From assembly GCF_037120705.1 (NCBI RefSeq), contig NZ_JAWLJU010000002.1, forward strand, positions 3,012,001-3,076,000: a stretch of 64,000 nt of DNA, in the 5' to 3' direction. Source of the stretch: Pseudoalteromonas sp. UG3-2. Its GTDB lineage: Bacteria; Pseudomonadota; Gammaproteobacteria; Enterobacterales; Alteromonadaceae. The notes beneath the pieces were generated by a model, which did no database searches, was not told the origin of the DNA, and worked only from the letters and a program-made list of their open reading frames with translations. The translations under genes were made by a program, and so were the position numbers. Of the stretch, positions 7,933-16,836 are shown piece after piece (position 1 is the stretch's first letter; every line of letters begins with the position of its first letter).

Positions 7933-8853
7933 TTATACGGTATAACCGCCAGCAACGCCTTTAGTTGCATAAGCTACAGCATCGTGGGCATGTAATGACT
8001 CATAATGATTTATTTTTATATAAAAATCAGATAGCTCTGCTTTATTCAGTCGGGCTTTGAGTTTTCTTGCCGCATCTTCACAAAACATCAGGTTCTGGCC
8101 GTTTAAGCGAGCAAACTCTTGCTCATCTTCCCGTTTTACCGCTGCTTGTACTGGTGTTTGTAACTCATCCTCTAGGGTGTCTATTAAGTTAACAATATCA
8201 AACTCTTCAATGTCATGTGCTAGTTTGACCTTGAGGTTAGCAATAGAGCGCTGTGAGTGTGGAGTGGCGACAATACCTGCCGTACTACCCAGCCAATCAT
8301 GTATGCTCTGGTAGTCAAGTTGCTTACCATCAAAAGTGTCTTGGAAAGCATCTTGTATGAGCTGTCTAGAAAGCGCTGCAGAGCAGGGGCAGGTTGACGA
8401 GTAGGTTACATCTAGACCTAATTCTAATGAGTAGCTGCCATCTTGTAAGGTGGCATCAATCACTACTGGGTAGCTTTTCCACCCCGCTTTTTTACTAAGT
8501 AAAGAATTACGTCGTAAAGGTAGTTCAAAGTTCAGCGTCACTTTGGCTGCCGTACTGAGCTCACTGTGGGTGCTGAGAAATTGATCCAGCACTTGTTTTA
8601 AACTCTTAGGTGTCAGTACATGTTCGCAAGAGAGGTTATCCAGAGCGAGAAAAAGGCGCGACATATGGATCCCTTTTGCCTGCTCTTGTTGCAAGTTTAC
8701 AAAAGCATCCGCTTTTGCCAACACAGGCATCTCGTTTTGGCCTTTGGTTTTAAGCATCAAAGGCAGTTCAATATTGCCCATGCCTACCCAATCTAATCTG
8801 CCTGTTTGCAAGGCTTCCGCGTTATGTGCGATATCCGGCATGTTTTTCTGCAT
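7933..8853 (-). CDS. folE2: GTP cyclohydrolase FolE2 (type IB)
   Basis: Converts GTP to 7,8-dihydroneopterin triphosphate, the first step of folate synthesis, in the cytoplasm. The 306-residue length and the STCPCSAALSR motif (about two-fifths to halfway along) are hallmarks of the type IB enzyme, as are the downstream Arg-rich HSQRS segment and the C-terminal ESLHAHDA stretch. It is not homologous in sequence to FolE. Family members tolerate metals other than zinc and are often induced by zinc limitation. No convincing Zur operator is seen upstream. The ATG at 8853 has AGAGAG just upstream and is preferred to an in-frame TTG at 8868. The gene stands alone. Confidence 0.95.
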   Translation of the reverse strand: MQKNMPDIAHNAEALQTGRLDWVGMGNIELPLMLKTKGQNEMPVLAKADAFVNLQQEQAKGIHMSRLFLALDNLSCEHVLTPKSLKQVLDQFLSTHSELSTAAKVTLNFELPLRRNSLLSKKAGWKSYPVVIDATLQDGSYSLELGLDVTYSSTCPCSAALSRQLIQDAFQDTFDGKQLDYQSIHDWLGSTAGIVATPHSQRSIANLKVKLAHDIEEFDIVNLIDTLEDELQTPVQAAVKREDEQEFARLNGQNLMFCEDAARKLKARLNKAELSDFYIKINHYESLHAHDAVAYATKGVAGGYTV

Positions 8854-8979
8854 TGCTACTCTCTTCAATCACGACTTAAAAAACGCGCATATTACACCAA
8901 AAGCTGAAAAGTTGGGATGAGATAGCTAAATTCAAAAGTTAAAAATTATTATTAACGTGCAATTCTCGATACATCTTTA

Positions 8980-9140
8980 ATACCAATCCGCATTAATACT
9001 TGCTCAATTCGAGGGAGTAAATTTGACGCTAACGGCGTTAAAAATTTCTTATTTAGAATAACTAAATAGCAAAATTTTGGCCTTGTTATCGACCAAATTT
9101 TCTTGCCTCAAATAGACCACTTAATTAAGCGAATTGGTAT
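8980..9140. repeat. 161-bp MITE-like repeat, copy 1
   Basis: Begins ATACCAATCCGCATTAAT and ends with a near inverted copy (ATTAAGCGAATTGGTAT), so it has terminal inverted repeats of about 17 bp. Internal arms (AAAATTT / AAATTTT, GAGG / CCTC) are also partly complementary, so the element could fold into a long hairpin. A copy of the same length lies at 22831-22991 and a 61-bp relative at 32530-32590. It has no open frame, as expected of a non-autonomous element. Confidence 0.85.
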
Positions 9141-9358
9141 AGCTCGCGCTATTGTGGCTTTATGCGACTGAAATGGCGGCGGCTGATCCGGTGAATTGGT
9201 ATTTTCCATCGATATCCATGCTCGCTTATTATAGTGGCTTTTGTATAATAAATACTTCAAGCTCGTGGTCACCGAACTCTTAGTGTTTGGCTCTAGAGCT
9301 CTTAGCAGTTTTGCAACAAATCTCGCCCTACAAGCGTTTAACAATGGTGATGTAAAGT
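9141..9358. other. Upstream region of arcB, no gene seen
   Basis: A 218-bp spacer between the repeat element and the arcB start. It should contain the arcB promoter, but no clear -35/-10 pair can be picked. A fragment GAATTGGTAT at about 9192 matches the repeat terminus, but only over 10 bases. Confidence 0.4.
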
Positions 9359-11680
9359 ATGACAGAAAATTCGTTTGGCTCATGGGCTCGAATTTTATCT
9401 AATCTAGTTGAAAAGTATGGTAATAAGCGAGCCTTTTTTATCGCTTATGGGTTTACTCTTTTCGTCGCCAGTGTCCTTTCTTGCATGTTTTACTATGTCG
9501 CACTTGGGGTGGTTGAAGTTGTTGATATATTAGCGCTGTTATTTATTACTGCAGTGATATCACCGGCATTAATCATGATGTCGGTCATGGCGATGCGGCA
9601 GTTACAGTCTTCAAAAGCCTACCTAGAATCTGCAACACAGCAAGAAAAAATGCTGAACCAGACCCTCAAGGATAATATTAACCGCCTTAATAGCGAGATA
9701 GACGAGCGTAAGATTGCGCTCCATGCCAAACACCGTGCAATTGATGAACTGCGCAAAGAAATCGCTGAGAGAAAGAAAACGCAACAAGAATTAGCACAAC
9801 AAGGCATGTTGCTGCGAAGTATTGTCGACTCGTCACCCGATTTATTTTACTACCGCGATGAGCAGGGGGTCTTCCAGGGTTGCAATAAAATGTTTGAGTT
9901 GGTCATGGGTAAGTCCAGCAGTGAGCTTATAGGGCGCTCTGTGGCTGAGATTTACGATCAAGCTTACCTACCTAAAGTATTGGAGACCGATGCCGAGGTT
10001 GAGCAAACCCAGCAACCTATAACATTGGACGTGGAATACCCAGTAGAAGGAGAGATGCGCTGGTTTGAAATGCGCAAACTGCCATTTATCTCTGAAAATG
10101 GAGAGTACATTGGCTTACTAGCCTTTGGTCGTGATATCACCAGCCGTAAAGAAGCTGAGCAGGCGTTAGAAACCGCTTATAAAGATAAAGGGAAGTTTAT
10201 CGCAACACTGAGCCATGAGCTCAGGACGCCCCTTAACGGCATTGTCGGGCTAACTAGAATGATGCTCGATACTGAGCTTACGGCACAACAAAAAAGTTGG
10301 TGTAATACGATTTTCTCCAGTGCTGAAACCTTAGGTAATATTTTTAATGATATTATCGACTTGGATAAAATTGATCGGGAGCAGTTAGATATTGCTACCG
10401 ACAGTATTAATGTTTCAGACTTTATCAATGATGTAGTGAATTTTGCTGGGCTTATTGCGGAACAAAAAGGATTAGAATTTACGATTAATCGTTCAGGCAT
10501 GTTGGATGTTTACGCCTTACTTGATCCTACGCGACTACGACAAATTTTATGGAATCTAATCAATAATGCCGTGAAGTTTACTCACCGAGGTGGGGTAACG
10601 CTTGCTTGCCGGCGAGAAAACCGGGAAGGCATGCCTTGGCTGGTGATCAGTGTCATTGATACTGGTATGGGGATCCCGCCTGAGCAAATAGAACGCATTT
10701 TTGAAATGTATTACAAGGCACCTGATTCCTCCGGAAGTAATGCCATTGGCTCGGGTATCGGTCTCGCTGTGACTAAAGCTTTGGTACAGGCTATGAAAGG
10801 CACTATCAAGGTATCTAGTCTTGAAGGAGAAGGCAGTCGTTTTGATGTGGAAATCCCTCTGCAGTTATGCAGTGCCCCTAAAGAGCAAAGCTATGCTGGT
10901 CGCAGCTTGTATATTTTGTTGGTGGAGGACGTGCCACTTAATGCTGAAATTGCCACTAACTTACTAGAGCAACGCGGCCATGAAGTCATCTGGGCTGAGA
11001 CCGGAGAGGATGCCTTGTCTTTTGTGGAAACAGAAGACGAACTCGATCTTATTTTGTTAGATATGCAGCTACCTGATATTAATGGTGATGAGGTGGCCAG
11101 ACAGATCCGTGCCGATGCCCATTTTGATCATTTACCTATTGTGGCATTAACAGCCAATGTCCGCAGTGCGGAACAAGAACTACAAGGGATCAATGTTCAG
11201 GGGGCACTAGCCAAGCCTATCAACACCACCAAGCTTGACAAGATGCTGGCTGAGCTATTTGGAATTGCGGCGCAAAAGAGTAAACAGCAGCCGCTTAACC
11301 TTCGCGAACTGATGGCTCAGAATGGCTATGACGATCTCGATGTAGAGACCATTTGCGACTTTGTAGAGTCAATGGGCGCTCAGGCCTTTCAACGCAGCTG
11401 TGACCTGTTTCAGCAGCTCAGCCCGAAATACTGCACTGAACTTAGGGATGCGATAGCAAGTAATGATAGCGAGAGCTACAGCGCCGTGGCACATAAAGTG
11501 AAAGGTGCTGCTGGTTCTGTGGGATTACAGCTAGCGCAATTACAGGCTAAGAAGATGGAGCAGGAAAGCTCAGAGCAGTCCGCAGATGTGTTGGAGCAGT
11601 GGGTTAAGGATTTAGAAGCAAAAATAGAAGAAGGGCAAAAAGCCCTTCATCCATTAATTGCAAAACTCGCTGATGGCTAA
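9359..11680 (+). CDS. arcB: Aerobic respiration control sensor kinase ArcB
   Basis: A tripartite hybrid histidine kinase that senses respiratory redox state at the inner membrane and phosphorylates ArcA. The 773 residues are close to the E. coli size. Order: two membrane segments (about 24-46 and 54-76), a coiled linker, a PAS domain (about 150-270), HisKA with His286 (SHELRTPLNG), an HATPase with N and G boxes, a receiver with Asp568 (LLDMQLP), and a C-terminal HPt with His712 (AHKVKGAAG). All phosphorelay residues are intact. It faces arcA with only 7 bp between the stop codons, whereas in E. coli the two genes are far apart. A GGTGA lies about 10 bp before the ATG. Confidence 0.93.
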   Translation: MTENSFGSWARILSNLVEKYGNKRAFFIAYGFTLFVASVLSCMFYYVALGVVEVVDILALLFITAVISPALIMMSVMAMRQLQSSKAYLESATQQEKMLNQTLKDNINRLNSEIDERKIALHAKHRAIDELRKEIAERKKTQQELAQQGMLLRSIVDSSPDLFYYRDEQGVFQGCNKMFELVMGKSSSELIGRSVAEIYDQAYLPKVLETDAEVEQTQQPITLDVEYPVEGEMRWFEMRKLPFISENGEYIGLLAFGRDITSRKEAEQALETAYKDKGKFIATLSHELRTPLNGIVGLTRMMLDTELTAQQKSWCNTIFSSAETLGNIFNDIIDLDKIDREQLDIATDSINVSDFINDVVNFAGLIAEQKGLEFTINRSGMLDVYALLDPTRLRQILWNLINNAVKFTHRGGVTLACRRENREGMPWLVISVIDTGMGIPPEQIERIFEMYYKAPDSSGSNAIGSGIGLAVTKALVQAMKGTIKVSSLEGEGSRFDVEIPLQLCSAPKEQSYAGRSLYILLVEDVPLNAEIATNLLEQRGHEVIWAETGEDALSFVETEDELDLILLDMQLPDINGDEVARQIRADAHFDHLPIVALTANVRSAEQELQGINVQGALAKPINTTKLDKMLAELFGIAAQKSKQQPLNLRELMAQNGYDDLDVETICDFVESMGAQAFQRSCDLFQQLSPKYCTELRDAIASNDSESYSAVAHKVKGAAGSVGLQLAQLQAKKMEQESSEQSADVLEQWVKDLEAKIEEGQKALHPLIAKLADG
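11619..11648 (-). terminator. Putative arcA terminator inside arcB 3' end
   Basis: GAAGGGC-AAAAA-GCCCTTC (11630-11648) forms a 7-bp stem. On the minus strand it is followed by TTCTATTTTT, as in an intrinsic terminator for arcA. It lies within the last codons of convergent arcB. Confidence 0.6.
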
Positions 11681-11687
11681 GGTACGA

Positions 11688-12407
11688 TTACTGAGTATCG
11701 ATCTTACCGATGAAACGATAACCTTCACCGTGAATTGTGCTGATTAACTCAGGTGTATTGTTATCGGTTTCGAAGTGTTTACGGATGCGACGAATAGTGA
11801 CATCAACTGTACGGTCGTTAGCGCGAAGCTCACGGCCTGTCATGTGCTTAATCAGCTGCTCGCGGCTGAAAATACGGCCAGGAGAGTCTAGCATTAGGCG
11901 TAATGCGCGGTACTCACCCTTAGGTAAGCGCTTTGAATCACCTGTTGGCGAAGTCAAACAGCGGCTGTTTTCATCTAATTCCCAACCGTTAAAGGTAATA
12001 ACGCCGTTACTGTCGATGGTGGACTCTTCAACCGATGTGCCGGTACGAGAGATCAGGTTACGGGCACGAATAGTTAGCTCGCGTGGGTTGAACGGTTTGG
12101 TGATGTAATCATCAGCGCCGATTTCAAGTCCAAGGATACGGTCAACGTCATTGTCACGACCAGTAAGGAAGATAAGGCCGATATTTCTCTTCTGGCGTAA
12201 TTCTCGCGCCAAAATCAAACCATTTTTACCTGGAAGATTGATATCCATGATCACTAGATTAACGTCATCGTTAGACGTTAATTTGTCATGCATATCATCG
12301 CCATCAATGGCTTCAATTACCTTATACCCTTCCGCTTCAAATAAACTAACGAGGTTCAGTCGAGTTACGTCTTCATCCTCTACAATTAGAATGACTGGCG
12401 TTTGCAT
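11688..12407 (-). CDS. arcA: Response regulator ArcA
   Basis: OmpR-family two-component regulator that mainly represses aerobic respiratory genes under low oxygen. The 239 residues comprise a receiver (1-120; D11, phospho-acceptor D55 in [12 protein letters not shown] in [11 protein letters not shown]) and a C-terminal winged helix (about 135-235, with the [14 protein letters not shown] recognition segment). The [11 protein letters not shown] stretch and the MQTP start match E. coli ArcA closely. It is convergent with arcB. The yfiR gene lies upstream on the same strand, but the 107-bp gap implies its own promoter. Confidence 0.97.
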   Translation of the reverse strand: MQTPVILIVEDEDVTRLNLVSLFEAEGYKVIEAIDGDDMHDKLTSNDDVNLVIMDINLPGKNGLILARELRQKRNIGLIFLTGRDNDVDRILGLEIGADDYITKPFNPRELTIRARNLISRTGTSVEESTIDSNGVITFNGWELDENSRCLTSPTGDSKRLPKGEYRALRLMLDSPGRIFSREQLIKHMTGRELRANDRTVDVTIRRIRKHFETDNNTPELISTIHGEGYRFIGKIDTQ

Positions 12408-12514
12408 TATTAATTAACCTTTTCGGAATATATAATTTACAATGAGTTCGGAGCTATATAATAAATCCGAATATTTACGATTATAGGAGCTTATCCAATT
12501 GTTAACAAGTAAAA

Positions 12515-13036
12515 TCAGTTGGGATGAAACTTGGATACGGCAAGTAGCCTTGAGCGCACGATAAAGTACTGATTTTCTAGGGCTTGTTTGTTTATATACA
12601 GTCGAATTTTACTCCCTTCTTGGACCAAAGAAGCAATCCCGCCTCTTTCTAAAAACTCAATACTTTCACCAATAGTCAACATATTTGATGCTATTGTGTC
12701 GGTCCAAGCGGACAGTATATCATTTTCACTTATTTCATCAATGTATGTGATATCACAGAGCCGGGAAAGTTCCCTGTAGCTGGTCGATTTTGCAACATTA
12801 CTGATAACAATGGGCTTACCAGCTACGATTAAATTGTTAGCTCCTTTTAGCTCAGCCGCGGGCCCTGCATCGAGTGAGTAGAAGCAAAAACGTAATCCTG
12901 GCTGCTTTTCTAACTCGGGAAATTCAATGAACTTAGCCATTTGATATAAAAATGCCGCACGCACTTGATCTGGGGTTTTTGCCTCAGCAGCAACAGCAAA
13001 CAAGAGCAAGATTAACGCTATTATTAATCGTTTCAT
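12515..13036 (-). CDS. YfiR-family (DUF4154) periplasmic protein
   Basis: A 173-residue protein with a signal peptide (about 1-19, ending AEA) and the YfiR/DUF4154 pattern: an RAAFLYQMAKFIEFP motif near the start of the mature protein, conserved Cys residues, a mid-chain SxMLTIGES-like segment and a C-terminal RLYINKQALE stretch. In Pseudomonas and E. coli, YfiR is a periplasmic repressor of the diguanylate cyclase YfiN, acting through its CHASE8 domain. Here the start overlaps the upstream kinase stop by 4 bp (ATGA). The two are thus translationally coupled, and the likely partner is that kinase's sensor domain. Confidence 0.88.
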   Translation of the reverse strand: MKRLIIALILLLFAVAAEAKTPDQVRAAFLYQMAKFIEFPELEKQPGLRFCFYSLDAGPAAELKGANNLIVAGKPIVISNVAKSTSYRELSRLCDITYIDEISENDILSAWTDTIASNMLTIGESIEFLERGGIASLVQEGSKIRLYINKQALENQYFIVRSRLLAVSKFHPN

Positions 13037-14655
13037 GATGCTTTACCTGATTTAGGCAGAGTGATAATAAACCTAGCGCCAGACTTGTACTCATCATCTA
13101 GCGTGATAGAGCCTCCTAACGCTTGTGTTACTAGGTTATAGACTAAGTGCATACCTAAACCACTGCCGCCTTCACCACGGCGAGTGGTAACAAAAGGATC
13201 GAAAATACGCTTTTTAATCGCCTTTGGTACTCCCTCGCCGTTATCTTGATAGTCAATGGTGATCTCATTGCCGCTGCTCGAGATAGTAATATCAATGTTG
13301 TTATCTTCAGAGGATTTGAAGCCATGCAGCAAGGAGTTAGAGACTAACTGCTCCAGCACCTGTTGCAGTGGGCCGGCCTTACTTTGAATGGTTAAGTTGT
13401 CATCACAGGCCAGTGATACGTCAGGGTTCTTAGTGGCAAGCTCTGGACGCATAGCTGCGATGACCTCCTTCAGTAGGGTAGCAAGATTCACTTCCGTGTT
13501 GACCTCTAAGTCTTGACTAACCGCCAAGCGTTTAAAGCTAGATACCAGCTCCGCCGCTCTATTAAGGTTACGGTAGATAAGATCGAGATTTTCAATTCCC
13601 TCGCTAATAAAGCGTTCTAACTGCTTGGAAGTGAGAGACTTATTCTGAAACGCATCGTTAATGTCTGAAAGTTTGTCACGCAATAATGTTGAGCCGGTTA
13701 TGCCAAGCCCGATTGGGGTATTTACTTCATGGGCTACGCCAGCAACCATTTGTCCTAACGACGCCATTTTTTCATTTTCAATGATTTGATTCTGGTATTG
13801 GTGCATTCGCTCCAAGGCATTCAGTAACTCTTGGTTTGCTTCGCGTAGGGCAATGGTTCTTTGGTTAACCTTTTCCTCTAGGCTCTGGTTAAGTTGCTTT
13901 ATTTCTTGTTTATCAGCTTGGTGGCGTTCTAACTGGTTCTGTGTTCGCGCCAACATAATATTGAGATTATTAGCTAAGACATTGAGCTCTGATATGTTGC
14001 TACCAGGAGCACGGGCATTGTAATTATGATTTTTAGAAACATCTTGAAGCAGGTTGGAAAGCGCCTCAATGGGGGAGGCAATGCGCTTTTGAATACCGCG
14101 AGATACCAGTAGAACTAATAAGAGCACAAACAGTGTTAGGGCAATATCAACCAGTATTTTTTTATTTATGTAAGCTGAGAGTCGCTCTAGGCCTCCTCTT
14201 ATATACACATACCCCTCTATCTCACCTTCATAGATCACCGGTTTAATCAGTTCCACATAGTCTTCTGACACTTTTGGTGTCGCCAATTCATCTATCTGAT
14301 TTACTTTAAGTGGCACCGGAGGAGTACGACTGGCATTAAAGCTGGTGAAGAATACCGGCTTATTGGTAACATCATCAATAGCATAAATGTGGATGTTTTT
14401 GATGATATCGACCTGCTGAAATGATTTTAAACGAGCATCTTCGGTTTTTCTGTCATCAAACAAAATGGTGATTTGCGAGTTAAAAGCAACAATATCAGCA
14501 ATCATTTCAATTTTATTGATAATTAGCTGCTTTTGCTCTTTGACATCTAGGTAGGTTGAAATCGAAATCGACAGCGATAAGCACAACGCCGTTACAAGCA
14601 TCACAGCGCTGATCAAAACTTTTCTTATGCTTGTTTTTGTTAGTTGCTTACTCAT
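13033..14655 (-). CDS. Sensor histidine kinase with CHASE8-like domain and HAMP
   Basis: A 540-residue inner-membrane kinase. Layout: TM1 (about 12-34); a periplasmic domain (about 35-165) resembling CHASE8 (QITILFDD and an internal VDIIKNIHIYAID segment); TM2 (about 168-186); HAMP (about 187-240); a long coiled coil (about 240-300); a His box with His309 in GVAHEVNTPIG; then an HATPase with an N box (EQLVSNSLLHG) and G boxes (DNGEGVP, GSGLGMHL). There is no receiver domain. It is the first gene of a two-gene unit with the yfiR-like gene. No cognate response regulator is adjacent, since arcA belongs to ArcB, so its output is unknown. The CHASE8 assignment is by eye. Confidence 0.85.
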   Translation of the reverse strand: MSKQLTKTSIRKVLISAVMLVTALCLSLSISISTYLDVKEQKQLIINKIEMIADIVAFNSQITILFDDRKTEDARLKSFQQVDIIKNIHIYAIDDVTNKPVFFTSFNASRTPPVPLKVNQIDELATPKVSEDYVELIKPVIYEGEIEGYVYIRGGLERLSAYINKKILVDIALTLFVLLLVLLVSRGIQKRIASPIEALSNLLQDVSKNHNYNARAPGSNISELNVLANNLNIMLARTQNQLERHQADKQEIKQLNQSLEEKVNQRTIALREANQELLNALERMHQYQNQIIENEKMASLGQMVAGVAHEVNTPIGLGITGSTLLRDKLSDINDAFQNKSLTSKQLERFISEGIENLDLIYRNLNRAAELVSSFKRLAVSQDLEVNTEVNLATLLKEVIAAMRPELATKNPDVSLACDDNLTIQSKAGPLQQVLEQLVSNSLLHGFKSSEDNNIDITISSSGNEITIDYQDNGEGVPKAIKKRIFDPFVTTRRGEGGSGLGMHLVYNLVTQALGGSITLDDEYKSGARFIITLPKSGKAS

Positions 14656-14861
14656 TCATTGTCCAGCTGTATGATCAGCATTAAGCTAAGTCTAGCAAAT
14701 ATCGGCTTAAGGTGTATTTAAACACTTTGCCTCGAATAACTAGCACCGTTCGCTAACCTAGTATAATAAAGTAGAGCAATTAGCTGAAAATGAAAAGGTT
14801 TAAAAGAGTCGAGACGGTAAATTTATACCGTCTGTATATACGCGGACTAGGCTTTGGCGAT

Positions 14862-15893
14862 TTAAAACTGGGCTTTATAAACCGCAAATTTATTGTTTTT
14901 GTCGACAACATCAAATTGCTGAAATTGCGCCGCAAGGATAGGTGGGTACTTTAAAAAGCTATTGGCGACAATTTGCAAACTGGCTGCTTTGTCCATATGA
15001 CGCTTAGCTCCAGTCAAAAACTGCTCAGCGATACCATAATCGGTGGCAATACCAGTATGAAATGGTGGATTACTGAGAATGAGTTGATACTTCCCAGTTA
15101 GTTCACTGAGTCCATCGCTTAACACAAGCTCTGCTGTAAGGCCGTTCATAGCTAAGGTTTTTTGTGTCGCAAATAAGGCTAATGCGTTTACGTCTAAACA
15201 ACTAAAACGAAGGTTAGGTTGTTGTAACAAGGCAAAGCAAGTAATGATCCCGGCACCACAACCAAAATCTAACGCCTTACCTTTATACGGCAGCGAGATA
15301 TTTTCTAATAGTAATTGCGTCCCTAAATCCAGTTTACCGTGGTTAAATACTCCGGGCACACTGGCGGCACAAAACTGCGTGCCGGCGACACTGACATCAA
15401 AGCTGGTAACGTAAGTTTCAATATCAAACCGCTCTAATACGCTAAGCTGGTTAAACTCGTAAAGGATGCAGTGCTTTGCACTGTCGAGCTTATAGCTATA
15501 CTGGGCAACCGGCTTTAGTTGTTTTTCAACGCTTTTCACTCCGCCTTTATTCTCTCCAACAACCAGCAATCGCGTGTTAGCGCCACATAAACTGCGGATA
15601 TTATCCAGCATCATTTGCGCTTCAGGCTTGGATTTAGGGTAATAGTAAATAACCAACTCAATACCATCCAGTGGCGGTAGTTGATGATCTATATGTGCTG
15701 TTAAGCCTGGTACTTGTTGCGCGTGAAGGTGATTGGCAAAGTCATAGCTAAAGGCGTGAATGTCAGAGTCAGGGTTAAGCGCACACAGTTCAACGAGAAA
15801 ACCATCGCGTTGATGATTTATAACCAGAACCTTATTGGCTACTAACTCTTCTTCATTGCGTAGCAACAGTAAACTTGGATTGGTTAATGACAA
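14862..15893 (-). CDS. rsmC: 16S rRNA (guanine(1207)-N2)-methyltransferase RsmC
   Basis: Methylates G1207 of 16S rRNA in the 30S subunit using S-adenosylmethionine. The 343 residues form two tandem Rossmann-like halves. The degenerate N-terminal half lacks catalytic motifs. The C-terminal half has the SAM loop DFGCGAGI and the catalytic NPPFH motif. Translation starts at a TTG (15893), supported by an AGGAG 8 bases upstream and by homology starting at that point. It is transcribed alone, upstream of the kinase/yfiR unit on the same strand, with a 206-bp gap. Confidence 0.95.
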   Translation of the reverse strand: MSLTNPSLLLLRNEEELVANKVLVINHQRDGFLVELCALNPDSDIHAFSYDFANHLHAQQVPGLTAHIDHQLPPLDGIELVIYYYPKSKPEAQMMLDNIRSLCGANTRLLVVGENKGGVKSVEKQLKPVAQYSYKLDSAKHCILYEFNQLSVLERFDIETYVTSFDVSVAGTQFCAASVPGVFNHGKLDLGTQLLLENISLPYKGKALDFGCGAGIITCFALLQQPNLRFSCLDVNALALFATQKTLAMNGLTAELVLSDGLSELTGKYQLILSNPPFHTGIATDYGIAEQFLTGAKRHMDKAASLQIVANSFLKYPPILAAQFQQFDVVDKNNKFAVYKAQF

Positions 15894-15966
15894 GGTTAGC
15901 TCCTGAATAAGTGTGGCTGAAAAATGGTTGTGAAGTTAAGGAGCTGGGCAGCTCCTTATTGCGAGC

Positions 15967-16698
15967 TTAGTTTTGGCGTTCAAACATAAGGTCCCAAACA
16001 CCGTGACCCAAGCGTTGTCCACGTTGTTCGAACTTAGTAAGTGGCCTAAAGTCAGGGCGCGGAACATAGTCATGGGTTGCTGATAGGTTGCTGTAACCCG
16101 GTGCGGCATTCATCACTTCTAACATATGCTCTGCGTAGTTTTCCCAGTCCGTTGCCATGTGGAAAACACCACCCACTTTTAGCTTTTTACGTACTTTTTC
16201 GGCAAACTCTAATTGCACAATACGACGCTTATGATGGCGCTTTTTATGCCACGGGTCGGGGAAGAATAATTGCAATTTCGCCAGCGCACCGTCAGCAATA
16301 CAATCAGCTAACACTTCCACTGCATCATGTTCAAATACGCGTAAATTGCTGACCCCTTGCTCATCTGCTTCCATTAAGCAGGCTCCAACGCCTGGGCGGT
16401 GAACTTCAATGCCAATAAAGTTTTGCTGTGGATTGTTTTTAGCCATTTCAACCAGAGACTTACCCATGCCAAAGCCGATCTCTAGAACGACATCATTGCT
16501 GTTGCCAAATACTTCAGTTAAATCTAATAACCCCTGCTGATGCTCTAACCCCATGCTTGGCCAGCATTTTTCTAAGGCAGCAGCTTGGCCTTTGGTCAAA
16601 CGGCCTTCGCGTTTTACAAAGCTGCGTACCTTTCTGATGTATTTGCCTTCTTGTTGCGCCTGTTCAAGCGCACTCTTGCTTGATTCGTTCATGGTCAT
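15967..16698 (-). CDS. trmB: tRNA (guanosine(46)-N7)-methyltransferase TrmB
   Basis: Makes m7G46 in the tRNA variable loop with SAM as donor. The 243 residues include the SAM motif [15 protein letters not shown], the [11 protein letters not shown] stretch, and the [15 protein letters not shown] signature that defines the family. It is divergent from mutY, the same neighbourhood as in many gammaproteobacteria (trmB|mutY-yggX). Two ATGs lie two codons apart at the start, and the first is used here. Confidence 0.96.
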   Translation of the reverse strand: MTMNESSKSALEQAQQEGKYIRKVRSFVKREGRLTKGQAAALEKCWPSMGLEHQQGLLDLTEVFGNSNDVVLEIGFGMGKSLVEMAKNNPQQNFIGIEVHRPGVGACLMEADEQGVSNLRVFEHDAVEVLADCIADGALAKLQLFFPDPWHKKRHHKRRIVQLEFAEKVRKKLKVGGVFHMATDWENYAEHMLEVMNAAPGYSNLSATHDYVPRPDFRPLTKFEQRGQRLGHGVWDLMFERQN

Positions 16699-16836
16699 TT
16701 CTATGCTCGTGAAAATGGTCGCATATTATCGTCATTCGCTTAGCAATAAACAAGTATAGAGTGAAACTTTACCAGGTGACTAATCAAGCATTAGTCATTA
16801 CACTGGCGGCTTTTGTAGCAAGTAGTAGTTAGGTTT

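Noticed and set aside
9183..9202. Second copy of the 161-bp repeat end near 9192
   Set aside because: Only ten bases (GAATTGGTAT) match. With no partner end nearby this can be chance.
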